45,100 bases of DNA, taken from NCBI GenBank assembly GCA_029624735.1, contig JARSSM010000003.1, positions 1 through 45,100 of the forward strand, given 5' to 3'. Below, piece after piece: positions 30,823 through 42,197 of this stretch; positions within the stretch are counted from its first letter, which is position 1, and each line of letters starts with the position of its first letter. The DNA comes from Defluviicoccus sp. Its GTDB lineage: Bacteria; Pseudomonadota; Alphaproteobacteria; Rhodospirillales; Defluviicoccaceae. Below the pieces are notes generated by a model. That model ran no database searches. It was not told the DNA's origin and saw only the letters and a list, made by a program, of their open reading frames with translations. The translations under genes were made by a program, and so were the position numbers.

Positions 30823-30882
30823 CGCGCCAGCAATTCCCGTGTTTCCCCGGCCGCCCGAAATTCTCGATCGGCCGCTGACCAC

Positions 30883-30906
30883 CGATATGAATTAGCCTAC
30901 ATAACG
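30883..30906. promoter_or_regulatory. ModE-box-like operator
   Basis: CGATAT, twelve bases, then ATAACG forms an imperfect 24-base dyad with the same geometry as the E. coli modA operator as I remember it; the right part GCCTACATAACG is the closest match. On the minus strand it covers roughly +1 to +24 of the sigma-54 promoter at 30917-30933. Bound ModE would therefore block initiation of the DUF2478-vnfA transcript when molybdenum is present. It could also act on the divergent ModA remnant. ModE itself is encoded at 32707. Confidence 0.6.
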
Positions 30907-30916
30907 CATCCCCCCA

Positions 30917-30933
30917 AGCACACGGTGTGCCAA
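30917..30933 (-). promoter_or_regulatory. Sigma-54 (-24/-12) promoter of the DUF2478-vnfA unit
   Basis: Minus-strand TTGGCACACCGTGTGCT has GG (30931-30930) and GC (30919-30918) ten bases apart, perfect TGGCAC and a GTGC -12 half like that of the vnfD promoter. Initiation would fall near 30906, at the edge of the ModE-like dyad. The activator is not evident: no GTAC-N6-GTAC dyad and no clear TGT-N10-ACA NifA site is seen within 150 bases upstream. NifA or autoactivation by VnfA are both conceivable. Confidence 0.6.
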
Positions 30934-30976
30934 CTCCCGGCGCATCCGTAATGAGCCGGTAACCTGTTGCCCTGTA

Positions 30977-31447
30977 TTGATTTTTTGTAAGCACAGGCCA
31001 CTGCTCGATGCCGGCGAGCTCCTCAGCGTCGCGGAAGCATTGTCGGATTCTCAACGAGACGGCATGTTCGTTGCCGCGGGCAGCCTCACCGGCCCCTTCA
31101 GCCAGATGATCTCGGACTACTTTCAGGGGGAGAAGCAGCGGGTCGCGACGGTCTGGGGCCCCTCCGGAGTGTTGCGGGACCGACTTGAGCAAGGCGAAAG
31201 CTTCGATGTGCTCGCATCAGCAGCGCTGCCAATGGCCGAGGAGTTGACCGCGAAGCGGCTTGCGGGTCCAACCGTGCTGTTCGCCCGTAACGCTTTGTGT
31301 GCGGTCGGTCCGGAATACGGCATTACCCTTTCAACGCACGCGCCGCTCGAGGCGACGCAATTTGCGATGTACGTGCTATCCGGCCAGGGACAAAGAACCC
31401 TTCAGGAGTATGGTTTCATCCCGGTGTCGCTCCCGAAGCGGCAATGA
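30977..31447 (+). pseudogene. modA: Molybdate-binding protein ModA remnant with internal deletion and no signal peptide
   Basis: The frame contains a ModA-type N-lobe (FVAAGSLTGPFSQMISDYFQ, SFDVLASAALPMAEELTAKR, FARNALCAVGPEYGITL) that jumps directly to the C-terminal end (EATQFAMYVLSGQGQRTLQE, YGFIPVSLP). About 100 residues of the central and second-lobe part expected in a 250-aa ModA are missing without a frameshift. The N-terminus from TTG 30977 is not a signal peptide; the recognisable protein starts around the ATG at 31063. It cannot fold as a two-lobe binding protein, so I call it a relic. It lies divergent to the ModE-controlled vnfA unit, where an active modABC operon may once have stood. 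Confidence 0.65.
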
Positions 31448-31582
31448 CCGCGACATCGCGCGCTGGAGCGGATTTCATGGTATCGACGCCGAACCGACGG
31501 CACCTCCGCTACGAGCCGGGCAGCCGGGGTCGTTGCGCCGTTCGGTCGCATCGTTAACCTCATCGACGAGAGGAAAAGGCCG

Positions 31583-31984
31583 ATGAGTCAACCAGGGCTG
31601 AAGATCATCGTCAGCAGTCAGGATGGCCGCACGGTGAGCGGTCACGCGGGACAAACGAAGCAATGGCTGGTGTTTGAGACCGACAAATCGGGAACCCCCA
31701 GCCTCGCCGAGCGCATCGCGCTCACCCCCGCCCAGGTCTTCCATCGGTTCCAGGGACCTGGCCCGCATCCGCTCGACGGCGCCCACGTGCTGATTACCCG
31801 GTTCGCCGGCGAGGGGTTTGTCGCCAAGATGGGCAAGCGCGGTGTGAAGGTGCGGCAGACACGGGAAGCGGATGCCGTTAAGGCCGTCGCCGACTTTCTT
31901 GCAGGCAGGCTGGCGCCTCCGCCGTCCCGCCGGGTCATGTCGCTTGTCTGCAAGGTTCGCGACGCTTTCTCCCGGCACGGTTGA
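31583..31984 (+). CDS. NifX/NifB-C-terminal-fold protein (Fe-Mo cofactor biosynthesis family)
   Basis: 133 aa from the ATG at 31583, with GAGAGGAAAAGG upstream. Motifs: SQDGRTVSGHAGQTKQWLVF at the start, HPLDGAHVLITRFAGEGFVA and KMGKRGVKVRQTREADAVKA, then a basic tail. The xGHAGxxxxFLVFE and HPLDGxxVLI pattern belongs to a branch of the dinitrogenase iron-molybdenum cofactor family found in nif and related loci. It is a fourth NifX-fold protein here, outside the two main operons, between the ModA remnant and the convergent ArsC-like gene. Its role is inferred as a cofactor or metal-cluster carrier. No promoter was recognised. Confidence 0.75.
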   Translation: MSQPGLKIIVSSQDGRTVSGHAGQTKQWLVFETDKSGTPSLAERIALTPAQVFHRFQGPGPHPLDGAHVLITRFAGEGFVAKMGKRGVKVRQTREADAVKAVADFLAGRLAPPPSRRVMSLVCKVRDAFSRHG

Positions 31985-32002
31985 CCATTTGCCCCTGCAC
32001 CC

Positions 32003-32035
32003 GCGGCGACGGAGAGATCACTCTTCGTCCGCCGC
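32003..32035. terminator. Imperfect hairpin between convergent genes
   Basis: GCGGCGACGGAGAG at 32003-32016 pairs with CTCTTCGTCCGCCGC at 32021-32035 around ATCA, with one bulge. It overlaps the last codons of the ArsC-like gene and lies 18 bases after the NifX-fold gene, so it could end transcription from both sides. There is no T-run on either strand, so confidence is limited. Confidence 0.4.
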
Positions 32036-32476
32036 AACCGCGCAACCCGCCGCGGAGTGATGGTGACGGGTCGCTTTCGGCCCGGCCCTCCCGGCGCAGC
32101 CCTCCTTGCCGGGCGACATTTCCGAGCCAAGGCCGATCCATTCAGCGATGAGCTCCGGCTCCCAGCCGGCGCGGCGTTCACCACCCGCTTCCATCAACGG
32201 ACGCCGGATCAGCGCCGGATCGTCGAGCAGCAATGTCATCGCCTCGACGGCTGTCAGGCCCTCCGGGACGATCTCGCCACTCTTCACGCGCACGGCTGAC
32301 CGGTTGAACCAGCCGGCGACCTCCCGTTCACCGAAGAAGGAGCGGAGACGGTCCGCCGTCCAGGCTTCGGAGAGCAAGTCCCGTACGACCACGTCGTGGC
32401 CGGATGCCTGCAGCACGCGCAGTTGGCGCGCATTTCCCTTGCAACCCGGTTTCATGTAGAAAATGACCTGCACCAT
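32018..32476 (-). CDS. ArsC/Spx-like nitrogenase-associated protein
   Basis: 152 aa of the thioredoxin-fold ArsC family, branch known as nitrogenase-associated protein. Start MVQVIFYMKPGCKGNARQLR with Cys12 in the position of the ArsC catalytic Cys (GCKGNxRQ). Then VVVRDLLSEAWTADRLRSFF, WFNRSAVRVKSGEIVPEGLT and DPALIRRPLMEAGG (the conserved LIRRPL). A C-terminal tail with two more Cys and a HHH run is not part of the family. AGAGGG precedes the ATG. A sigma-54 promoter about 100 bases upstream ties it to nitrogen fixation control. True arsenate reduction is unlikely; the reaction is unknown. Confidence 0.85.
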   Translation of the reverse strand: MVQVIFYMKPGCKGNARQLRVLQASGHDVVVRDLLSEAWTADRLRSFFGEREVAGWFNRSAVRVKSGEIVPEGLTAVEAMTLLLDDPALIRRPLMEAGGERRAGWEPELIAEWIGLGSEMSPGKEGCAGRAGPKATRHHHSAAGCAVAADEE

Positions 32477-32577
32477 GATTTCGAAACCCTCTGTCGCTTT
32501 CGGGGGACGGTCTCTGAAGCCAGCTCGGCGTAACCGAGGGACAAGACGTCGCTCAGCGACCGGTGTCCGGACGAGAG

Positions 32578-32594
32578 AGCAAAATGCGTGCCGG
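32578..32594 (-). promoter_or_regulatory. Sigma-54 (-24/-12) promoter of the ArsC-like gene
   Basis: Minus-strand CCGGCACGCATTTTGCT matches the sigma-54 consensus closely: GG (32592-32591) and GC (32580-32579) ten bases apart, GGCACG and TTTTGCT conserved, with one change (C for T) before GG. Initiation near 32567 would give a leader of about 90 bases. No clear NifA or VnfA site was found in the 150 bases upstream toward modE. Confidence 0.7.
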
Positions 32595-32706
32595 CGTTGG
32601 CCCGTCCCTCGGTAACGAATGACACCTTCCGGCTTCGGCAGCCGATGTTAGTATCAAGTTCGCATTATTGCGGCGCTGATCCCCGCCGGCCCAGGAAGCG
32701 ACGGCC

Positions 32707-33504
32707 ATGTCATTGAAGCATCTGCAAACCGTCGTCGGTTTCCGCAGCGAGGACGGCATCGAGATCAGCGATCAGCGCATTCGCCTCCTTGAAGCCATCG
32801 ATGCTCTGGGGTCCATCTCTGCCGCTGCGCGAACCGTCGGTCTGACCTATCGGGGCGCCTGGGACGCGGTCGCGGCGATCAACCAGATTGCCGAACAGCC
32901 TCTCGTTTTCGGGCGCACAGGCGGCCGGTCGGGCGGCGGAGCATCGCTGACCGGCGATGGCCGCCGCTTCCTCAGAGCTGTGCAGTTGATCAGGCGCGAG
33001 TTGCACCGCCTCGCACATACCGTCAGTATCGAACTCGGGTCCGATGTGATGGTCCCTGCCCTCTCCTGGCGGCATTTCATGCGTACAAGCGCCCGCAACA
33101 TGCTGTTGTGTACCGTGGCCGAGGTCAAGCACGGTGCGGTAAACGCCGAGATCCTGCTGAACGTCGCCGAGGGCATCAAGCTCGTCGCGATCATTACCGA
33201 AGAGAGCGTCAAGAACCTCGAACTGGCGGCTGGAAAGGAGGTCTTTGCGCTCGTCAAGTCGAGCTTCGTCCTGCTCGCCCCGGCGGGGGAGGTCGGCCGA
33301 ACATCGGCGCGCAACGTTCTGGTCGGTACGGTGGCGCGGCGCGAGGATGGCGCGGTCAACAGCGAGATCATCATCGATATCGGCGGCGGCAAGTCGATCG
33401 CCGCGATCATCACCAAGGAAAGCGCGACGACTCTCGGCTTCAAGGTCGGTGACCGCGCCGCCGCGCTGATCAAGGCCTCGCACATCATCCTCGCGATTGA
33501 CTAG
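32707..33504 (+). CDS. modE: Molybdate-responsive regulator ModE with tandem Mop domains
   Basis: 265 aa. N-terminal winged helix (RIRLLEAIDALGSISAAART, VGLTYRGAWDAVAAINQ, SGGGASLTGDGRRFL) followed by two molbindin repeats at about residues 126-190 and 199-265, each starting TSARN-xL-x-GTV and containing GAVNxEI and ITxES. This is the full-length ModE architecture: it dimerises, binds molybdate and then represses. It is divergent from the ArsC-like gene. Inferred target is the dyad at 30883-30906 controlling vnfA, giving Mo repression of the V-nitrogenase. The stop TAG is immediately followed by the end of an IS630 remnant. Confidence 0.95.
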   Translation: MSLKHLQTVVGFRSEDGIEISDQRIRLLEAIDALGSISAAARTVGLTYRGAWDAVAAINQIAEQPLVFGRTGGRSGGGASLTGDGRRFLRAVQLIRRELHRLAHTVSIELGSDVMVPALSWRHFMRTSARNMLLCTVAEVKHGAVNAEILLNVAEGIKLVAIITEESVKNLELAAGKEVFALVKSSFVLLAPAGEVGRTSARNVLVGTVARREDGAVNSEIIIDIGGGKSIAAIITKESATTLGFKVGDRAAALIKASHIILAID

Positions 33505-33516
33505 AGCGGTTTCCGA

Positions 33517-33755
33517 TCAATCTGGGTCATAGCCGCACGAGCTGAAGGAGTGGGCGCATTCGGCGGCTTGGAAGATGCCAGCGAGTTGGCCGCTGAGGTC
33601 CCAAAGGCCGGCGACGGTCCACTCTGCGGCCTTTCGAAGCATGGCCTTGAGGCGGGCGAAGGCCTTTTCGATCGGGTTGAAGTCGGGGCTGCAGGGCGGC
33701 AGGAACATGATTGTTGTGCCGGCGGCTTCGACCAGTACGCGGGGAGGCTTATTAC
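33517..33755 (-). pseudogene. IS630-family transposase C-terminal fragment
   Basis: Minus-strand reading gives KPPRVLVEAAGTTIMFLPPC then SPDFNPIEKAFARLKAMLRK and ends AECAHSFSSCGYDPD, the C-terminal end of an IS630-type DDE transposase with its catalytic Glu in NPIEKAF. Everything before about codon 'NKPPR' is gone. The element's outer end is probably at 33503-33505, at the TAG of modE, consistent with TA targeting by this family. Only about 30 bases separate the fragment's inner end from the first CRISPR repeat. Inactive relic. Confidence 0.75.
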
Positions 33756-33785
33756 CGATATGTCATCAAACGGGATTGTTACGCT

Positions 33786-35610
33786 GCTTCAATGAGGCCG
33801 CGGCATTACTGCCGCGGGAGGCCTTCTAGGAGCCTGGCCAAGCCCTGGTGTTTCGCCGCGCTTCAATGAGGCCGCGGCATTACTGCCGCGGGAGGCGGCA
33901 TGGAGCGCCTTCATCCGCTCGCGGTTGCGTGCCTGGCTTCAATGAGGCCGCGGCATTACTGCCGCGGGAGGCATCGAGCAGTGGTCGGAAGTGACCACGC
34001 CGCCGTCCTCGCTTCAATGAGGCCGCGGCATTACTGCCGCGGGAGGCATCAGTCGATGACGCCGGAGTTCGGCCAAGAGCTCGACGCTTCAATGAGGCCG
34101 CGGCATTACTGCCGCGGGAGGCCGGCGCACTTCGACGCGCGTGCTGTTCCTGGACGTGAGCTTCAATGAGGCCGCGGCATTACTGCCGCGGGAGGCAAGA
34201 CGGTCGCCTGGGTGGGGTCGATTCGCTGGTAGCGCTTCAATGAGGCCGCGGCATTACTGCCGCGGGAGGCCCGCGAGGGCAAGGTGGTGCCGGCGATGGA
34301 CGAGTTCCTGCTTCAATGAGGCCGCGGCATTACTGCCGCGGGAGGCATATTAATATGCCGATGATTTTAGATGTTGATCATATGGCTTCAATGAGGCCGC
34401 GGCATTACTGCCGCGGGAGGCTCGAGACCCGGATGACATCGCGCAAAGCCTGCAGGCGGCTTCAATGAGGCCGCGGCATTACTGCCGCGGGAGGCGGGCG
34501 CGGGCCGCGAAGGCTCGCCAGCACCTTCTCGAGCTTCAATGAGGCCGCGGCATTACTGCCGCGGGAGGCTCCAGTATTTAACTTGAAAGTAGCTACCACC
34601 ATCAATGGCTTCAATGAGGCCGCGGCATTACTTCCGCGGGAGGCGTATGGCTTTGGCAACCTTGGCCGTTATTGGGTAGAAGCTTCAATGAGGCCGCGGC
34701 ATTACTGCCGCGGGAGGCTGGGCCGGCACACGCAATGGCTGGACCGGGTCTCGGCTTCAATGAGGCCGCGGCATTACTGCCGCGGGAGGCGCCCCGAAGC
34801 GCCATACATCTACGACGGCGTGTTCTCCACGCTTCAATGAGGCCGCGGCATTACTGCCGCGGGAGGCGCGTCGGCAAGACCGCCAAGAGCGTGGCGAACG
34901 CGGCTTCAATGAGGCCGCGGCATTACTGCCGCGGGAGGCATCGATGCTGGCAAGCCAGAGGTTGCCGAGGCTTTCGAGGCTTCAATGAGGCCGCGGCATT
35001 ACTGCCGCGGGAGGCAACTGACGGCAATCGTATACCACAATCCGGTTCCGAAATTGCTTCAATGAGGCCGCGGCATTACTGCCGCGGGAGGCACTTCTGC
35101 CCGAAGTCGGGCGGAGCGTTCCTCACAACGCTTCAATGAGGCCGCGGCATTACTGCCGCGGGAGGCTTGTCCGTGGACGTGGTGACCGGGGCGTAGGTGA
35201 CGCCGCTTCAATGAGGCCGCGGCATTACTGCCGCGGGAGGCCAATTCCCGATGAGCGGTGACGGCGTACCAACGACGCTTCAATGAGGCCGCGGCATTAC
35301 TGCCGCGGGAGGCCGGATAGAAGCAGCGATCAAACGCCCCTCATCTACGGGCTTCAATGAGGCCGCGGCATTACTGCCGCGGGAGGCGGCCGCTCACACA
35401 CAGCGAGTGGGAGTCCGCGACCAATTGCTTCAATGAGGCCGCGGCATTACTGCCGCGGGAGGCCAAGACAATCGGCGGCACTTGCACGATCGAAATCTAG
35501 CTTCAATGAGGCCGCGGCATTACTGCCGCGGGAGGCGTGCGTGCGTGTGTGGCTGCGGGCACTTGATCTCGACGCTTCAATGAGGCCGCGGCATTACTGC
35601 CGCGGGAGGC
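33786..35610 (-). CRISPR. CRISPR array, 25 repeats / 24 spacers, type I-G
   Basis: A 37-base repeat occurs 25 times with 24 spacers of 35-40 bases. On the plus strand it begins GCTTCAATGAGG and ends GCCGCGGGAGGC; the centre CCGCGGCATTACTGCCGCGG folds into a strong eight-base-pair hairpin. Read on the minus strand, as the cas genes run, it ends ATTGAAGC, resembling the common ATTGAAAC 3' handle, so transcription is expected from the 35.6-kb side toward 33.8 kb. All copies look identical except the one at 34608, which has T for G at 34633 beside the loop. Most spacers are GC-rich; those near 34347 and 34571 are AT-rich. Confidence 0.98.
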
Positions 35611-35813
35611 AGCCGGCTTGCAACCTTCGGAACTCTAATGGATTGCGGTGACGATTGCGAGCGCTGCGGCGGCGCGTCCAGCAAAGCGGAAACCTGATCA
35701 CCTTCTGTTTCCCTGACGATGTCCAAGAGCGCCAATCTGCCAATAGTATACCACATGCGAGCGGTGACCGGTGATTCTTCATCATTGGAGCGCTCGCAGC
35801 GGCGCCGCGGCGT
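35611..35813 (-). promoter_or_regulatory. CRISPR leader between cas2 and the array
   Basis: This 203-base non-coding stretch lies between the cas2 stop and the newest repeat, the usual place of the leader with the array promoter and integration signals. It is less GC-rich than the cas genes in parts, for example the run around 35737-35758 with ATAGTATACC. No gene is credible here; open frames that cross it are not supported. Confidence 0.6.
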
Positions 35814-36119
35814 TCAGACAATGATGGGTTCCCGACTGACGGGGGCATACGTTTTCCCCATGCTCTCTACCCGCAATTCTACCCGCTCGACACTGCCGAG
35901 GTCGAGGATCAGCACGTGGTCCTGGTTGTGGTTGATGACCTCGTTGATCGCCGCCGCCAGCTCGGCACGGCGTCTGCGCGTCAGCCGGCACTGAAACACC
36001 GAAAGCTGCAGCCATTCGCCGTAGCCGTGCATCAGCTTGAACAGCCGGCGCCAGCGGCGCGGTTCGCCGATGTCGTAGGTGACGATGTAGATGCGCTCGT
36101 CGAAGGCAGGACCGGGCAT
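35814..36119 (-). CDS. cas2: CRISPR adaptation endonuclease Cas2
   Basis: 101 aa. The ferredoxin-like Cas2 start IYIVTYDIGEPRRWRRLFKL carries the conserved Asp of beta-1, followed by the family stretch GEWLQLSVFQCRLTRRRRAE and DHVLILDLGSVE. It partners Cas1 in spacer integration. It starts four bases after the cas4-cas1 stop, in the same operon, and is the cas gene nearest the leader. Confidence 0.95.
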   Translation of the reverse strand: MPGPAFDERIYIVTYDIGEPRRWRRLFKLMHGYGEWLQLSVFQCRLTRRRRAELAAAINEVINHNQDHVLILDLGSVERVELRVESMGKTYAPVSREPIIV

Positions 36120-36123
36120 CGGT

Positions 36124-37830
36124 TCACCGGGTCAGGAATTGCGGATATTCAGGAATCTCGCCCAGCAGGTGACGGCCCAGGAGGCGGGCCTGCAGCTCGA
36201 TAATCCGCCGATAGCTGGCGCGATACTCGAAGATCGGATGCGTCGCCTCCTGGCTTAAGCGCCGCTCGAAGGCAGCGATGAACCGCTTGCGGCCCTCGGC
36301 TTTCAAGGCGACGCTGCCGGCGGCGCGAAGAAAGTCGCCGGCTTGCACCTCGCCGTTGTTGATCGCCTGGATGACGGCGGACTCGGCGATCAACGGCCGG
36401 AACGGCTCCATCAGATCGAGGGCAAGCGCCGGCCGACCGTAGCGCGGCTGGTGATAGAAGCCGCGGTAGGGATCGAGACCGACCGCCGAGATTGTCACGG
36501 TGATGGTGCGCACCAGCAAGGTGTAGGCGAAGGAGAGCAGCGCGTTGACCGGATCGGCCGGCGGCCGGCGGTTGCGCTGAGCGAAGTCGAAGGTCGGATC
36601 GTCCGGACTGCGCTTGAGCATGCCGGCGAAGTGGCCGAAGTAGATGGCAGCGGCATTGCCCTCGATACCGAGAAGTTCGGGCAAGGCCGCCGCATGCTGG
36701 GCACGCTCTGCGTGGCGCTTCAGGTCGGCCAGTGCCTGCTCCGGAGGCGGCGCCTCGCGCCAGTTGCGCCTGAGAAGGGTGCGCGCATTGCGGATCTTGG
36801 CGGCGACCAGCGATCGGGCGACACCAAGGCAGAATGCCGGCTCGAAGCTGCCGCGGTACTGGGCGGTGCGCAGCTCAACGTTCTTGTGACCGACGCCGAC
36901 GCTATGGCCCAGGAACCAGCCGCCATAGGAGTGCCAGCTTACCGGGATTTCGCGGCGCAGGAACTCATGCACGCAAGGCGTGGTGATCGAGACGTTGCCG
37001 AGCAGCACGACCTGCGAGATATCGACCAGACGCGCCTTGGTCGCCGGCTGGTCCTCGACGGTAATCTCCACCGTTTCGCCGGCCTTGGCGATACGTGCCT
37101 TGTAGGCCTGGACATAGAGAGGCAGGGCATCGTCGCGCGGCACCGCGAGCGGGCGTGGATTGACGCCGCCGCGCCGGAGAAAGTTGACCTCGTCCGGCAG
37201 GCAGATGCCAACCAGCGAGCATCGCGGGCACTTCGGGCTGTCATCGAGCGGCGGTGGAATACGGCCGCCTTGCGCCATCAGCCGCAAGCCATTGACAGCC
37301 TGCAGTGTCTCGGCGCGCAACTCGGCATCGAAGGCGACCCGCACCCGCTCGCGACTCTCGACGAAGTAGAGGACGCCGGCCGAGCAGCGGTAGCCATGCT
37401 CCTCGAGGATCAAGCCCTGGACGCAGAGCTGAACCCGCTCGGGCGCGTAGGCGCCGGATGGTACGTGCGGCCGCTTGCCGCGCTTGTAGTCGACGGGGAT
37501 GACCTCGCCGTCCTCGGCCTCGATCAGATCCATGCGCGCGATCAGGCCCAAGCGCTCGGAGGCGAGCGTCAGGGCGCGGGCTTCAAGGCGCTCGCCTTCG
37601 TCCAATTGGTCGGGCTCGGGCAACTCGCCCGAGGACTGTTCGACACGGCGATGGCGGAAACGGCCCTCGACGGTGTCGGCCGACTCCTGCCATTCCCCCT
37701 GCACCCATTCGAGATAGGCGAGGCGCGGGCAGTACTGGTACTCGTTGATCATCCGCGCCGGCAGCGGCGGCATGTCCGGCGGCAGCGGCGGCGCCGGCAA
37801 CGGCAGTTCGGGTTGGATCGCATCGGTCAT
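36124..37830 (-). CDS. cas4-cas1: Cas4-Cas1 fusion, spacer-acquisition nuclease/integrase
   Basis: 568 aa. Residues about 25-220 are Cas4: Cys34 (YQYCPRLAYLE), the RecB-type VDYKRGKRP (Asp114, Lys116), and Cys201, Cys204 and Cys210 (CPRCSLVGIC) for an iron-sulfur cluster. Residues about 228-568 are Cas1, with candidate catalytic Glu390 (LLGIEGNAA), His460 (GFYHQPRYGRP) and Glu475 (LDLMEPFRP). Such fusions are typical of type I-G (I-U) systems, for example in Geobacter, where Cas4 trims prespacers and sets their PAM orientation. It precedes cas2 in the operon. An early Pro-rich stretch (ELPLPAPPLPPDMPPLP) leads into the Cas4 domain. Confidence 0.96.
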   Translation of the reverse strand: MTDAIQPELPLPAPPLPPDMPPLPARMINEYQYCPRLAYLEWVQGEWQESADTVEGRFRHRRVEQSSGELPEPDQLDEGERLEARALTLASERLGLIARMDLIEAEDGEVIPVDYKRGKRPHVPSGAYAPERVQLCVQGLILEEHGYRCSAGVLYFVESRERVRVAFDAELRAETLQAVNGLRLMAQGGRIPPPLDDSPKCPRCSLVGICLPDEVNFLRRGGVNPRPLAVPRDDALPLYVQAYKARIAKAGETVEITVEDQPATKARLVDISQVVLLGNVSITTPCVHEFLRREIPVSWHSYGGWFLGHSVGVGHKNVELRTAQYRGSFEPAFCLGVARSLVAAKIRNARTLLRRNWREAPPPEQALADLKRHAERAQHAAALPELLGIEGNAAAIYFGHFAGMLKRSPDDPTFDFAQRNRRPPADPVNALLSFAYTLLVRTITVTISAVGLDPYRGFYHQPRYGRPALALDLMEPFRPLIAESAVIQAINNGEVQAGDFLRAAGSVALKAEGRKRFIAAFERRLSQEATHPIFEYRASYRRIIELQARLLGRHLLGEIPEYPQFLTR

Positions 37831-37892
37831 CAGGTGTCCCCCCCTGTTTGCCGGCGCGCGCTGCGATCAGGCAGAGCGGCCGGCGCCGCGGC

Positions 37893-37919
37893 GCGCCAAG
37901 TGCGCCAAGTGCGCCAAGT
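37893..37919 (+). repeat. Three tandem copies of a 9-base unit
   Basis: GCGCCAAGT occurs three times head to tail in the 133-base gap between csb2 and cas4-cas1. It looks like simple slippage; no protein or RNA function is suggested. The rest of the gap shows no gene. Confidence 0.7.
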
Positions 37920-37963
37920 GTATGCGGGCCGGAAAGCCACAAGAAACACGCAAACGCGGAAGG

Positions 37964-42189
<4,226 letters not shown>

Positions 42190-42197
<8 letters not shown>

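Noticed and set aside
30295..30951. 218-codon plus-strand open frame opposite the DUF2478-like gene
   Set aside because: The minus frame carries the family match and a promoter; the plus frame shows neither.
33786..35651. Open frames across the array encoding repeated FNEAAALLPREA or MRPRHYCRGR peptides
   Set aside because: They are translations of the CRISPR repeat in different frames, not a repeat protein.
37893..37919. Three 9-base tandem units as a regulatory or RNA element
   Set aside because: Too short and too few; simple slippage explains them.
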